64,000 nt of DNA from Actinomadura sp. BRA 177. GTDB taxonomy: Bacteria; Actinomycetota; Actinomycetes; Streptosporangiales; Streptosporangiaceae. A program made the position numbers and the translations under genes. Location of the stretch: assembly GCF_013372625.1 (NCBI RefSeq), contig NZ_JABXFD010000264.1, positions 1 to 64,000 on the forward strand, given 5' to 3'. How positions within the stretch are numbered: the stretch's first letter is position 1; every line of letters starts with the position of its first letter. This document shows positions 7,671 to 14,812 of the stretch, piece after piece. Below the pieces are notes generated by a model, which saw only the letters and a program-made list of their open reading frames with translations, was not told the origin of the DNA and did not search any database.

Positions 7671-9456
7671 GCGTCGCCCCGAACATCGGCGAGTGCAGCT
7701 TCTTCAGCTCGCGGCCCTTGCCGAGGTACATGTGCACGCCGCACGGCAGGCACGGGTCGAAGCTGCGCACGGCGCGCATGATGTCGACGCCCCGGAAGTC
7801 GTCCGGCCCGTTCTCCTCGAAGATCGGCATGTCCTGGACGGCGTCCTCGTACGGGCCGGGCGTGCCGTACCTGTCGCGCGGGCTCGCGTTCCACGGCGTC
7901 GGCGGGTACGGGTGGTAGTTCGCGATCTTCTTGTCCTTGATGACGAGGTGGTGGGACAGCACGCCGCGCACCGCCTCGTGGAAGCCGCACCCGATGCCCT
8001 CGTCCGGCACCTCGAAGTCCTCGAAGACCTTCGTGTCGCCGCCGCGGACCCGGTCCATGGCCCGCTCCAGGAAGTACACCGCCATCGCCGCCGAGTAGGC
8101 GACGAAGTACGCCCGCGCCCGGTTGCGCTCGAGGGCGTTCGACCAGTCCGGGATCCGCCATTCGAGCGTCATCTCCGGCAGGCTCTGCCCCTTCGGCAGC
8201 GAGATCTGCACGCTGGACCCGGTCGACTTCACGTACGGGGTGTCGACCATGTTCGCCAGCGCCGTCGTGTACAGCCGCGCGAACGCGCCGCCGCCGGTGT
8301 CGAGCGCCAGGTGCTCCCGCGTGTCCGGGTTGAACCAGCGGGGGCTCATCACCCAGCTATACTTGTCGTCGAAGTCGCGCTTCTGCGGGACGGGCAGCGT
8401 CGTCTGGTTCCACGGGTGCCGCATGTCGATCGGGTTGCCGAGCGGGTCATGGGTGACGAACGGCTCCTCGTTCACCCAGTCGTCGTAGTAGGAGCTGCCC
8501 AGCAGGATGCGCATGCCGACGTTGATGTCGACCAGGTTCGTGGTGAGCAGCTTGCCGTCCACGACGATGCCGGGGGTGACGTACATGGCCTTGCCCCAGC
8601 GGTCCATGTTCTCGTACTTGTAGTCGACGACGTCGGGGTCCTGGAACGACCCCCAGCAGCCGAGCAGGATGCGGCGCCGGCCGACCTCCTCGTATCCGGG
8701 CAGCGCCTCGTAGAAGAAGTCGAAGACGTCGTCGTTCATCGCGACGGCCTTCTTGACGAAGTCGACGATGTGCATCAGCCGGGACAGGTAGTCGGTGAAC
8801 ACCGTGGGGTTCGGCATCGTCCCCACACCGCCCGGATAGACGGTGGACGGGTGCACGTGCCTGCCCTCCATCAGGCAGAACATCTCCCGCGTGGTGCGGC
8901 TGATCTGCAGCGCCTCTTTGTAGACCTCGCCCTCGAACGGGTTGAACGCCTCCATGATGTCGGCGATCGTCCGGTAGCCGTGGATGCCGGCGTTCGGTGC
9001 CTCGGTGTTCCTTGCCCGCTTCAGGACGCTCGGGTTCGTGTCCTTCACCATCGCCTCGCAGAAGTCCACGAAGACGAGGTTGTCCTGGAAGATCGTGTGG
9101 TCGAACATGTACTCGGCGGCCTCGCCGAGGTTGATGATCCACTCGGCCAGCGGCGGGTTCTTGATGCCGTAGGCCATGTTCTGCGCGTACACCGAGCACG
9201 TGGTGTGGTTGTCGCCGCAGATGCCGCAGATGCGGCTGGTGATGAACCCGGCGTCGCGCGGGTCCTTGCCCTTCATGAACACCGAGTAGCCGCGGAACAG
9301 CGACGACGTGCTGTGGCACTCGGCGACCTTCCGGTTGGCGAAGTCGATCTTGGTGTAGATGCCGAGGTTGCCGATGATGCGGGTGATCGGGTCCCACGAC
9401 ATCTCCACGAGCTGCCCCGGCTTCGTGCCGGCGGGCATCTGCTCGGTCGTTGCCAT
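7663..9456 (-). CDS. hhyL: Group 1h [NiFe]-hydrogenase large subunit
   Basis: A 597-aa catalytic subunit. The L1 motif RICGICGDNHTTC (Cys77, Cys80, His84) and the L2 motif DPCLPCGVH (Cys569, Cys572, His575) hold the NiFe site. The TSRICGICGDNH form points to group 1h, the high-affinity hydrogenases that let actinomycetes oxidise atmospheric H2. The 22 residues after His575 are the expected C-terminal peptide removed by the maturation protease encoded at 10899-11489. The ATG lies 47 nt after the small-subunit gene. The protein is intact at all key residues. Confidence 0.95.
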   Translation of the reverse strand: MATTEQMPAGTKPGQLVEMSWDPITRIIGNLGIYTKIDFANRKVAECHSTSSLFRGYSVFMKGKDPRDAGFITSRICGICGDNHTTCSVYAQNMAYGIKNPPLAEWIINLGEAAEYMFDHTIFQDNLVFVDFCEAMVKDTNPSVLKRARNTEAPNAGIHGYRTIADIMEAFNPFEGEVYKEALQISRTTREMFCLMEGRHVHPSTVYPGGVGTMPNPTVFTDYLSRLMHIVDFVKKAVAMNDDVFDFFYEALPGYEEVGRRRILLGCWGSFQDPDVVDYKYENMDRWGKAMYVTPGIVVDGKLLTTNLVDINVGMRILLGSSYYDDWVNEEPFVTHDPLGNPIDMRHPWNQTTLPVPQKRDFDDKYSWVMSPRWFNPDTREHLALDTGGGAFARLYTTALANMVDTPYVKSTGSSVQISLPKGQSLPEMTLEWRIPDWSNALERNRARAYFVAYSAAMAVYFLERAMDRVRGGDTKVFEDFEVPDEGIGCGFHEAVRGVLSHHLVIKDKKIANYHPYPPTPWNASPRDRYGTPGPYEDAVQDMPIFEENGPDDFRGVDIMRAVRSFDPCLPCGVHMYLGKGRELKKLHSPMFGATHG

Positions 9457-9503
9457 TCGCGTCGTCCTCTCCGAGTGGTGGTGTGCGCGCGGCGCGAGTC
9501 CCG

Positions 9504-10541
9504 CTACGGCCGCCAGCGCGGGTTGTAGCCGCTGGTCAGCAGCTCACGGTCGTGGCGCCACTTCGGCTCCTCGTTCACGGTGTGGTTGGTGATCCCGCGC
9601 ATCCGGCGGATGAACGCCCCGTACGGCTTGATCATCATCGAGGAGAGGCTGCCGCCGGGCGGGGCGTCCATGAACGGCATGAACTTGTCCGGGAAGCCCG
9701 GCATCGTGCAGCCGATGCAGACGCCGCCCACGTTCGGGCAGCCGCCGACGCCGTTCATCCAGCCGCGCTTCGGCACGTTGCAGTTGACGACCGGGCCCCA
9801 GCAGCCGACCTTCACCTGGCACTTCGGCGAGTTGTAGTCCATGGCGAAGTCGGCCTGCTCGTAGTAGGCGGCGCGGTCGCAGCCCTCGTGCACCGTCTTG
9901 CCGAACATCCACTGCGGGCGCAGCTTGTCGTCCAGCGGCGGCGGGGGCGCGGATCCGGCGGCGTGGTAGAGCACCCAGGTGAGGGTCTCCATGAAGTTCT
10001 CGGGCTGCACCGGGCAGCCGGGGATGTTCACGATCGGCAGCGCGCCCGCCGACGTGAAGTCCCAGCCGAGGTAGTCGGCGAGGCCCATGCAGCCGGTCGG
10101 GTTGCCCGCCATCGCGTGGATGCCGCCGTAGGTGGCGCACGTGCCGGCCGCGACGACCGCCCACGCCTTCGGCGCCAGCCGGTCGATCCACCAGTTCAGC
10201 GTCAGCGGCTCGCCGGTGTCCGGGTCGTTGCCGAACGACGACCAGTAGCCGTCCCCGTTGATCTTCTCGTTGGGGACCGAGCCCTCCAGCACGAAGATGA
10301 ACGGCTCCAGCTCCCCGGCCGCCGCCGCGCGGAACGGGGCGAGGTACTCCTCGCCGCCGAGCGTCGGCGACAGCACCTTGTTGTACAGGTGCACCTTCGG
10401 CAGGCCCGGGATGAGGCCGTTGACGACGTCCTCGATCGCGGGCTGGCTCGACGCCGTCACCGACACGGTGTCGCCGTCGCAGCTCATGCCCTCGGAGATC
10501 CACAGGATGTGGATCTCATCGAAACCCTTCCCCTCGCTCAT
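9504..10541 (-). CDS. hhyS: Group 1h [NiFe]-hydrogenase small subunit
   Basis: A 345-aa electron-transfer subunit. There is no Tat signal peptide. At the proximal cluster site the usual CxxC is CDGD (Cys21, Asp24), which fits the three-Cys/one-Asp [4Fe-4S] coordination described for the Ralstonia actinobacterial-type hydrogenase. Further Cys motifs (AAGTCATYGG, IPGCPVQPEN, CDRAAYYEQ, NCNVP, GCPNVGGVCIGC) supply the other clusters. The ATG overlaps the hypA stop (ATGA). Confidence 0.95.
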   Translation of the reverse strand: MSEGKGFDEIHILWISEGMSCDGDTVSVTASSQPAIEDVVNGLIPGLPKVHLYNKVLSPTLGGEEYLAPFRAAAAGELEPFIFVLEGSVPNEKINGDGYWSSFGNDPDTGEPLTLNWWIDRLAPKAWAVVAAGTCATYGGIHAMAGNPTGCMGLADYLGWDFTSAGALPIVNIPGCPVQPENFMETLTWVLYHAAGSAPPPPLDDKLRPQWMFGKTVHEGCDRAAYYEQADFAMDYNSPKCQVKVGCWGPVVNCNVPKRGWMNGVGGCPNVGGVCIGCTMPGFPDKFMPFMDAPPGGSLSSMMIKPYGAFIRRMRGITNHTVNEEPKWRHDRELLTSGYNPRWRP

Positions 10542-10906
10542 CGCGTTACCTCCTCGTGGGCCGTATCCGGGTCGTCGACGGTGATCGACTCCAGGACGAC
10601 GTCCTCGTGGCCGGTGCTTTCGACGTCGACGGCGCCGCAGGCCGGGCACGCGGCGAGGACCATCGCCGAGTTCACCGGCGTCTCCGCGCCGCAACGGGCG
10701 CAGCGCACCGACAGCGGGTCCAGCACCAGGTCGATGTCGGCGCCCTCGACGAGGGTGCCGAGCGCGGCCACCTGGACGCCCTGCTCGATCACCGCGGGGT
10801 CGACCGGGTGGCCGCCGACGCGGACCCTGATGCCCCGGACCGGACGGCCGTCCGCCCGCCGGAGGGCCGCCTCGACGATGCCCTCGCACATTCCCAGCTC
10901 ATGCAT
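10538..10906 (-). CDS. hypA: HypA, nickel insertion protein
   Basis: A 122-aa HypA. The N-terminus MHELGMCEGIVEA has the Ni-binding His2. The zinc site is the pair CARC and CPAC, and the C-terminal EDVVLESITVDD is typical. HypA delivers Ni2+ to the large subunit together with the GTPase HypB. No hypB is found in this window. It overlaps the protease gene by 8 nt. Confidence 0.94.
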   Translation of the reverse strand: MHELGMCEGIVEAALRRADGRPVRGIRVRVGGHPVDPAVIEQGVQVAALGTLVEGADIDLVLDPLSVRCARCGAETPVNSAMVLAACPACGAVDVESTGHEDVVLESITVDDPDTAHEEVTR

Positions 10907-11489
10907 GCGTGCTCTCCACGTCGGTGGTCGCTGAATGGGTGGTCGCTGAATGGGTGGTCGCTGAATGGGTGGTCGCTGAATGGGTGGTCGCCTCGTCCCG
11001 CGCCAGGTCCGTCACCAGGGCGACCGCCTCGTCCAGCGCGGCGCGCACCCGCTCGGACAGCTCCATGCGCTCGTCGATGACGGCGGGCCGGCAGCCCACC
11101 ACGAGGACGCGGCCGATCTCGCCGCCGAGCTGCCGCAGCAGCCGGAGCACGGCCATGGGGTGCATGCCGTGGCCGTCCACGGCGGGCGGGGTGAGGGGGT
11201 CGGACGGGTCCAGGCCGGCGACGATGTCGTCCACGGCCGCCGCGTCCACCTCGATGACGGCGAGCGTGCCGGGCTCCCCCTCGACCGGCACCGCGTCCAC
11301 CATGATGAGGACGCCGTACCTTCCGTCCAGCAGCTCGTAGGCCAGGTGGACGCCGCGGATGCCGTAGTCGGCGACGTCCACGTTGTCCGGGAGTTCGGCG
11401 GTCGCCATGCGCCGGGCCACCTCGACGCCGAAACCGTCGTCGCCGAGGAAGATGTTGCCGATGCCGGCCACCAGGACCCGGGGGCTCAT
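10899..11489 (-). CDS. Hydrogenase maturation protease with His/Thr repeat tail
   Basis: A 196-aa HyaD/HybD-type endopeptidase. GIGNIFLGDDGFG near the N-terminus has the Ni-sensing acidic residue, VDAVPVEGEPGTL carries the central Asp, and the HGMH segment supplies the third ligand region. It should clip the large subunit after nickel insertion. Its C-terminus, beyond about residue 166, is a run of near-perfect ATTHS pentapeptides (four copies plus a partial) coded by 15-bp DNA repeats. This adds a His/Thr-rich tail not usual for the family. The ATG overlaps the upstream stop codon (ATGA). Confidence 0.92.
   Translation of the reverse strand: MSPRVLVAGIGNIFLGDDGFGVEVARRMATAELPDNVDVADYGIRGVHLAYELLDGRYGVLIMVDAVPVEGEPGTLAVIEVDAAAVDDIVAGLDPSDPLTPPAVDGHGMHPMAVLRLLRQLGGEIGRVLVVGCRPAVIDERMELSERVRAALDEAVALVTDLARDEATTHSATTHSATTHSATTHSATTDVESTHA
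10923..10990 (-). repeat. 15-bp tandem repeat (4.5 copies) in protease gene
   Basis: The unit GGTGGTCGCTGAATG (plus strand) starts at 10923, 10938, 10953 and 10968, followed by 8 nt of a fifth copy. Copies are identical. On the coding strand it encodes the ATTHS pentapeptide in frame, so copy-number change would lengthen or shorten the tail without a frameshift. Confidence 0.95.
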
Positions 11490-12796
11490 AGGGGCTCGAC
11501 CTCGTCGGGCGCGAAGTAGCGGAAGCGGCCGTACCACTGGTTCAGCTCGGCGGCCGGATCGTCCTCGACGGTGACGGCCAGGTGCATGGCGTCGTCCACG
11601 TCGGTCAGGACGGCGTCGACGAGGGCGGTCCGGCCGTCCAGGAACCTGTCCTGCGGATCGGTGCCGCGCGTCCGGGGCCGCAGCCGGACCCGGCTTCCCT
11701 TGGCGACCTCCACGCCCGCCACCACGACGGTGTCGGGCGACGCGCCGGTCACCGGTCCCAGGGAGCGGATCGCGCCGTGCAGGCGGGAGAACACCTCCCG
11801 CGGCATCGACTCGGTACGGTCGAGGATCGCGGCGGCGCGCGCGTCGGTGCCGCGCGCCTCCCGCTTCTCGGCCTCGGTCAGCGTCAGCGTGCGCAGCGAC
11901 AGGATCTCGTCGATCTCCGCCGCGTCGTGCAGGTCGCCGGGGCTCTCCGGCGCGACGCGCGGGTGGTCGTACAGCAGGATCGGCGACGCCAGCACCAGCC
12001 GGCGTTCGCCCTCCGCCCCGGCCAGGACGGGGAACACGTGCACGTTCACGCACTCCTTGACCGCCCGCCGCGCCCAGCCGGGCGGGTCGAGCAGCGAGAC
12101 GAAGGCGCCGTCGTCCGTCCGCAGCAGCACGTGGCAGGCGAGCAGCGATGCGCGCAGCGCCTCCTCGCGGGACGCGGTGACCGGCGTGCCGGTGTCGACG
12201 TTGTCGACCCGCACCCGGATCCGGTCGAGCGGGTGCTCGGTCCCGCACCGCGCCGCCGACACCGTGACGGACGCCGTCAGCGGCCGGCGAAGCCGGACCA
12301 CGCGGCCGAGGGTGTCGCCCTCGTCGTCCAGGACCGGCTCGGTCTCCTCGCCACCGGGAGCCTGGACGGTGAACTTCTGCTCGCCGTCCAGGACGTCCGC
12401 GAGGCGGAACTGGAAGTCGAATTCCTGCGGCACGGCCTCATCGAAGCCGTATTCCGTGCGCTCGCCGGCGTCCAGCGAATCGACCGCCTCATGGCCGCCG
12501 CCGGGTACTCGCTTCTCCACCGCCTTCTGCTGCAACTGGAGAAAGCGCACCTGAAAATGGACGGTGGCGTCGCCGGGCGCCTCGATGAGGCATTCGGTCC
12601 GCTGCCACGGCGCCTCGGCGGAGCCCGCCACACCGGTGTCGTCCAGCCCGTTCGCCGCCGCCCACGCGGGCGGGACCAGCACGCCGAACTGCCAGCGCAC
12701 GCGGTTCTTCCCGGACGAGCGCCGGTACGGATACAGCAGGTAGCCCTCGTAGAGCACCGCGTCGGCGACTGCCTGCGCGCCCTCGAAGCCTGTCAC
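11486..12796 (-). CDS. Uncharacterised conserved protein, first gene of hydrogenase operon
   Basis: A 436-aa protein with no domain I recognise. The GTG start is chosen because GGAGGTGG lies about 8 nt upstream and because the N-terminus TGFEGAQAVADAVLYEGYLLYPYR then looks natural; an ATG eight codons upstream is less likely. The protein is acidic with no signal peptide or membrane segment. KNRVRWQFGVLVPP and a C-terminal GTDPQDRFLDGRTALV followed by QWYGRFRYF are distinctive blocks. Proteins of this type occur in other actinobacterial group 1h loci. Its stop overlaps the protease start (ATGA). A role as assembly factor or redox partner is inference. Confidence 0.75.
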   Translation of the reverse strand: MTGFEGAQAVADAVLYEGYLLYPYRRSSGKNRVRWQFGVLVPPAWAAANGLDDTGVAGSAEAPWQRTECLIEAPGDATVHFQVRFLQLQQKAVEKRVPGGGHEAVDSLDAGERTEYGFDEAVPQEFDFQFRLADVLDGEQKFTVQAPGGEETEPVLDDEGDTLGRVVRLRRPLTASVTVSAARCGTEHPLDRIRVRVDNVDTGTPVTASREEALRASLLACHVLLRTDDGAFVSLLDPPGWARRAVKECVNVHVFPVLAGAEGERRLVLASPILLYDHPRVAPESPGDLHDAAEIDEILSLRTLTLTEAEKREARGTDARAAAILDRTESMPREVFSRLHGAIRSLGPVTGASPDTVVVAGVEVAKGSRVRLRPRTRGTDPQDRFLDGRTALVDAVLTDVDDAMHLAVTVEDDPAAELNQWYGRFRYFAPDEVEPL

Positions 12797-12899
12797 GTGG
12801 TCCCACCTCCCCCGCGGCATGCGAAATGTGCTCAGCCTTTTCGCCGCACAAATCCGATGCGCGGAGTCGGCGGTTCCCTGTTTAGCAATCGGCGACGGC

Positions 12900-12917
12900 C
12901 CGGGTAAGTGCACCCGG
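12900..12917. promoter_or_regulatory. Inverted repeat upstream of hydrogenase operon
   Basis: CCGGGT-N6-ACCCGG is a perfect dyad in the 255-nt gap between the hydrogenase operon (leftward) and the permease gene (rightward), 104 nt from the operon start codon. It is a candidate operator; the binding protein is unknown. Confidence 0.3.
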
Positions 12918-13051
12918 CCAGTACGTGATCGAGGCACTCAGCGCCGAAAGTCGTTCGGGTGACCACCGGGTTCCGTCCCCTGGACCGCCGCGATACCGAG
13001 CGCTGACCAAGTGGCGGGTTTGAACCGACCGTAATTTGCAAGCACTCATAC

Positions 13052-14140
13052 GTGGCTCAAGAATTCGATGCGCAGGTTCAAGTTCCGTCCCCGCTCGTAC
13101 CGTCGCGGCGGGCGATCACCATCGCCGCGGTGGTCTTCGCGGTGCTGACCGCCGCCGGGATGACGTGGGCGAAGTGGTGGCCCTACGCGCACAAGACCGC
13201 CCACGTGCTGAGCACGCACGCGCTCGGCGGCACGTCCACCCTCACCGGTGACGCGCAGGCGCCGCCGGCGCCGTCCTGGCACGCCGCCTGGACGTTCGCC
13301 GCGAGCTACTTCCAGTCGGTGTGGCCCGCGCTCGCCGCCGCGCTCGTCATCGCCGCCGCCGCCGAGGCGCTGCTGCCGCGCCGCTGGCTCGCCCGCACAC
13401 TGGCGCGGGGGCCGCGCCGGCTGGGCGGCTCCACGGCCGGCGGACTGCTGGCGCTGCCGTCGATGATGTGCACCTGCTGCACGTCCCCGCTGGCGGTCAT
13501 GATGCGCCGCCGGGGCGTGCCGCCCGCTTCCGCGCTCGCCTACTGGATCGGGAACCCGACCCTCAACCCGGCCGTGCTCGTCTTCCTGGCCGTGGTGCTG
13601 CCCTGGCAGTGGGTCGGCGTCCGGCTGATCGGGGGCGTGCTGCTGGTGTTCCTGGTCACCGCGCTGGTCGCGCGCCTGGACCGGGGCACCGTGGAGCCGT
13701 CCTGGACGAAGGACGCGGCGGACGAGCCGATGACACCGAGCGCGATGACGCGCCGCTTCGGGAGGGCGCTCGGCCGCCTGTCGATCACTCTCGTCCCGGA
13801 GTACTGCGTGGTGGTGCTGCTGATCGGCGGCCTGCGCGGCTGGCTGTTCCCGGCCGGCGACCAGCTTGCGGCGTGGGGCGTGCTCGGCGTCGTGCTGTTC
13901 GCCGTCGCGGGCGCGCTGTTCGTGATCCCGACCGCCGGGGAGATCCCGATCATCCTCGGGTTGCTCGCGGCCGGGCTCGGCACCGGCCCGGTCGGCGCGC
14001 TGCTGATCACGCTGCCCGCGCTCAGCCTGCCGTCGCTGGTCATGGTCGGACGGTCCTTCTCCGTCCGCACGCTCACGGCGCTGTTCGGCGCGGTCGTGGC
14101 CCTCGGCATCGCGTCCGGCACGGTCCTCGCCGCGTTCTGA
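13052..14140 (+). CDS. Permease with CTCCTSP motif (UPF0718/ArsP-like)
   Basis: A 362-aa membrane protein with about eight hydrophobic segments. The MMCTCCTSPLAVMMRRRG motif and GNPTLNPAV, followed later by IPTAGEIPIILGL, mark the DUF318/ArsP-type permease family that includes organoarsenical and thiol-linked metal exporters. The GTG start has no clear ribosome binding site, so the start is uncertain. It is transcribed away from the hydrogenase operon across the shared 255-nt region and meets the YoaK gene stop to stop. Substrate unknown. Confidence 0.75.
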   Translation: MAQEFDAQVQVPSPLVPSRRAITIAAVVFAVLTAAGMTWAKWWPYAHKTAHVLSTHALGGTSTLTGDAQAPPAPSWHAAWTFAASYFQSVWPALAAALVIAAAAEALLPRRWLARTLARGPRRLGGSTAGGLLALPSMMCTCCTSPLAVMMRRRGVPPASALAYWIGNPTLNPAVLVFLAVVLPWQWVGVRLIGGVLLVFLVTALVARLDRGTVEPSWTKDAADEPMTPSAMTRRFGRALGRLSITLVPEYCVVVLLIGGLRGWLFPAGDQLAAWGVLGVVLFAVAGALFVIPTAGEIPIILGLLAAGLGTGPVGALLITLPALSLPSLVMVGRSFSVRTLTALFGAVVALGIASGTVLAAF

Positions 14141-14812
14141 TCAGCTCTCCTGCTCGGGGGGCTGCGCGAAGGCCGCCGCCGTCAGGACCGCGAGGATGCC
14201 GAGCGGGACGACGGCGGCGGTGCCGCCCCAGTAGCGGAACGCGAAACCGCCCGCCAGGGCGCCGGCCAGGAAGAAGACCAGGACCAGGGCCTGCAGCAGG
14301 TGGCTCGGGTTGGTCTGCTGCGGCAGCGGCCTGCCGCGGAGCCGGCCCGTGTAGTCGACGACCAGCGAGGTGATGGTGCCCGTGATGAAGACCGTCGTCA
14401 CCCCGGGCACGCCCAGCCGGGTCACCGCGCCGCTCTGCAGGCCCATCGCGAGCCCGGCGAGCGCGATGTAGCCGTAGCGCGGCAGCCCGTGCGCGGGCTC
14501 GTCCATGGCCTGCCACCAGCCGAACCAGGCGGCCAGCGGGACCAGCTCGGCCGCCAGGCAGGACGCGAGCAACCGCCGCCGGCCGACGAACACCTGGCTC
14601 GTGACGGCGCCGAGGACGAACCCGCCGAGCGCGCAGACCGAGCGGAGGATCGCGCCGGTCTTCCCGGTCGCGATGCCGATGCCGAGCAGCGCGGTGTTCC
14701 CCGTCATGTTCGCGGTGAACACGTGCCCGAGGCCGAGGTAGCTGATCGCGTCGGTGGAGGCGGCGACCAGCGCGAGGCCGGGCAGCAGCACCGCGCGCCT
14801 GGCGATCGTCAC
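14141..14812 (-). CDS. YoaK/DUF1275 family membrane protein
   Basis: A 223-aa protein with about six hydrophobic helices. ALVAASTDAISYLGLGHVF followed by TANMTGNT is the DUF1275 signature, and GVTTVFITGTITSLV is a second conserved block. These proteins are thought to be transporters of unknown substrate. The start overlaps the stop of the upstream oxidoreductase (ATGA), so the two are co-transcribed. Confidence 0.85.
   Translation of the reverse strand: MTIARRAVLLPGLALVAASTDAISYLGLGHVFTANMTGNTALLGIGIATGKTGAILRSVCALGGFVLGAVTSQVFVGRRRLLASCLAAELVPLAAWFGWWQAMDEPAHGLPRYGYIALAGLAMGLQSGAVTRLGVPGVTTVFITGTITSLVVDYTGRLRGRPLPQQTNPSHLLQALVLVFFLAGALAGGFAFRYWGGTAAVVPLGILAVLTAAAFAQPPEQES

Noticed and set aside
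6928-9528. 866-codon plus-strand frame over the hydrogenase large-subunit gene
   Set aside because: Shadow of hhyL and its neighbours; no homology-like motifs and no start region.
10923-10990. CRISPR or iteron array
   Set aside because: Units are contiguous 15-mers without spacers and code in frame for ATTHS; it is a coding tandem repeat.
13321-14373. Second frame overlapping the permease gene
   Set aside because: Arg/Ala/Pro-rich shadow; the permease frame has membrane helices and the CTCCTSP motif.
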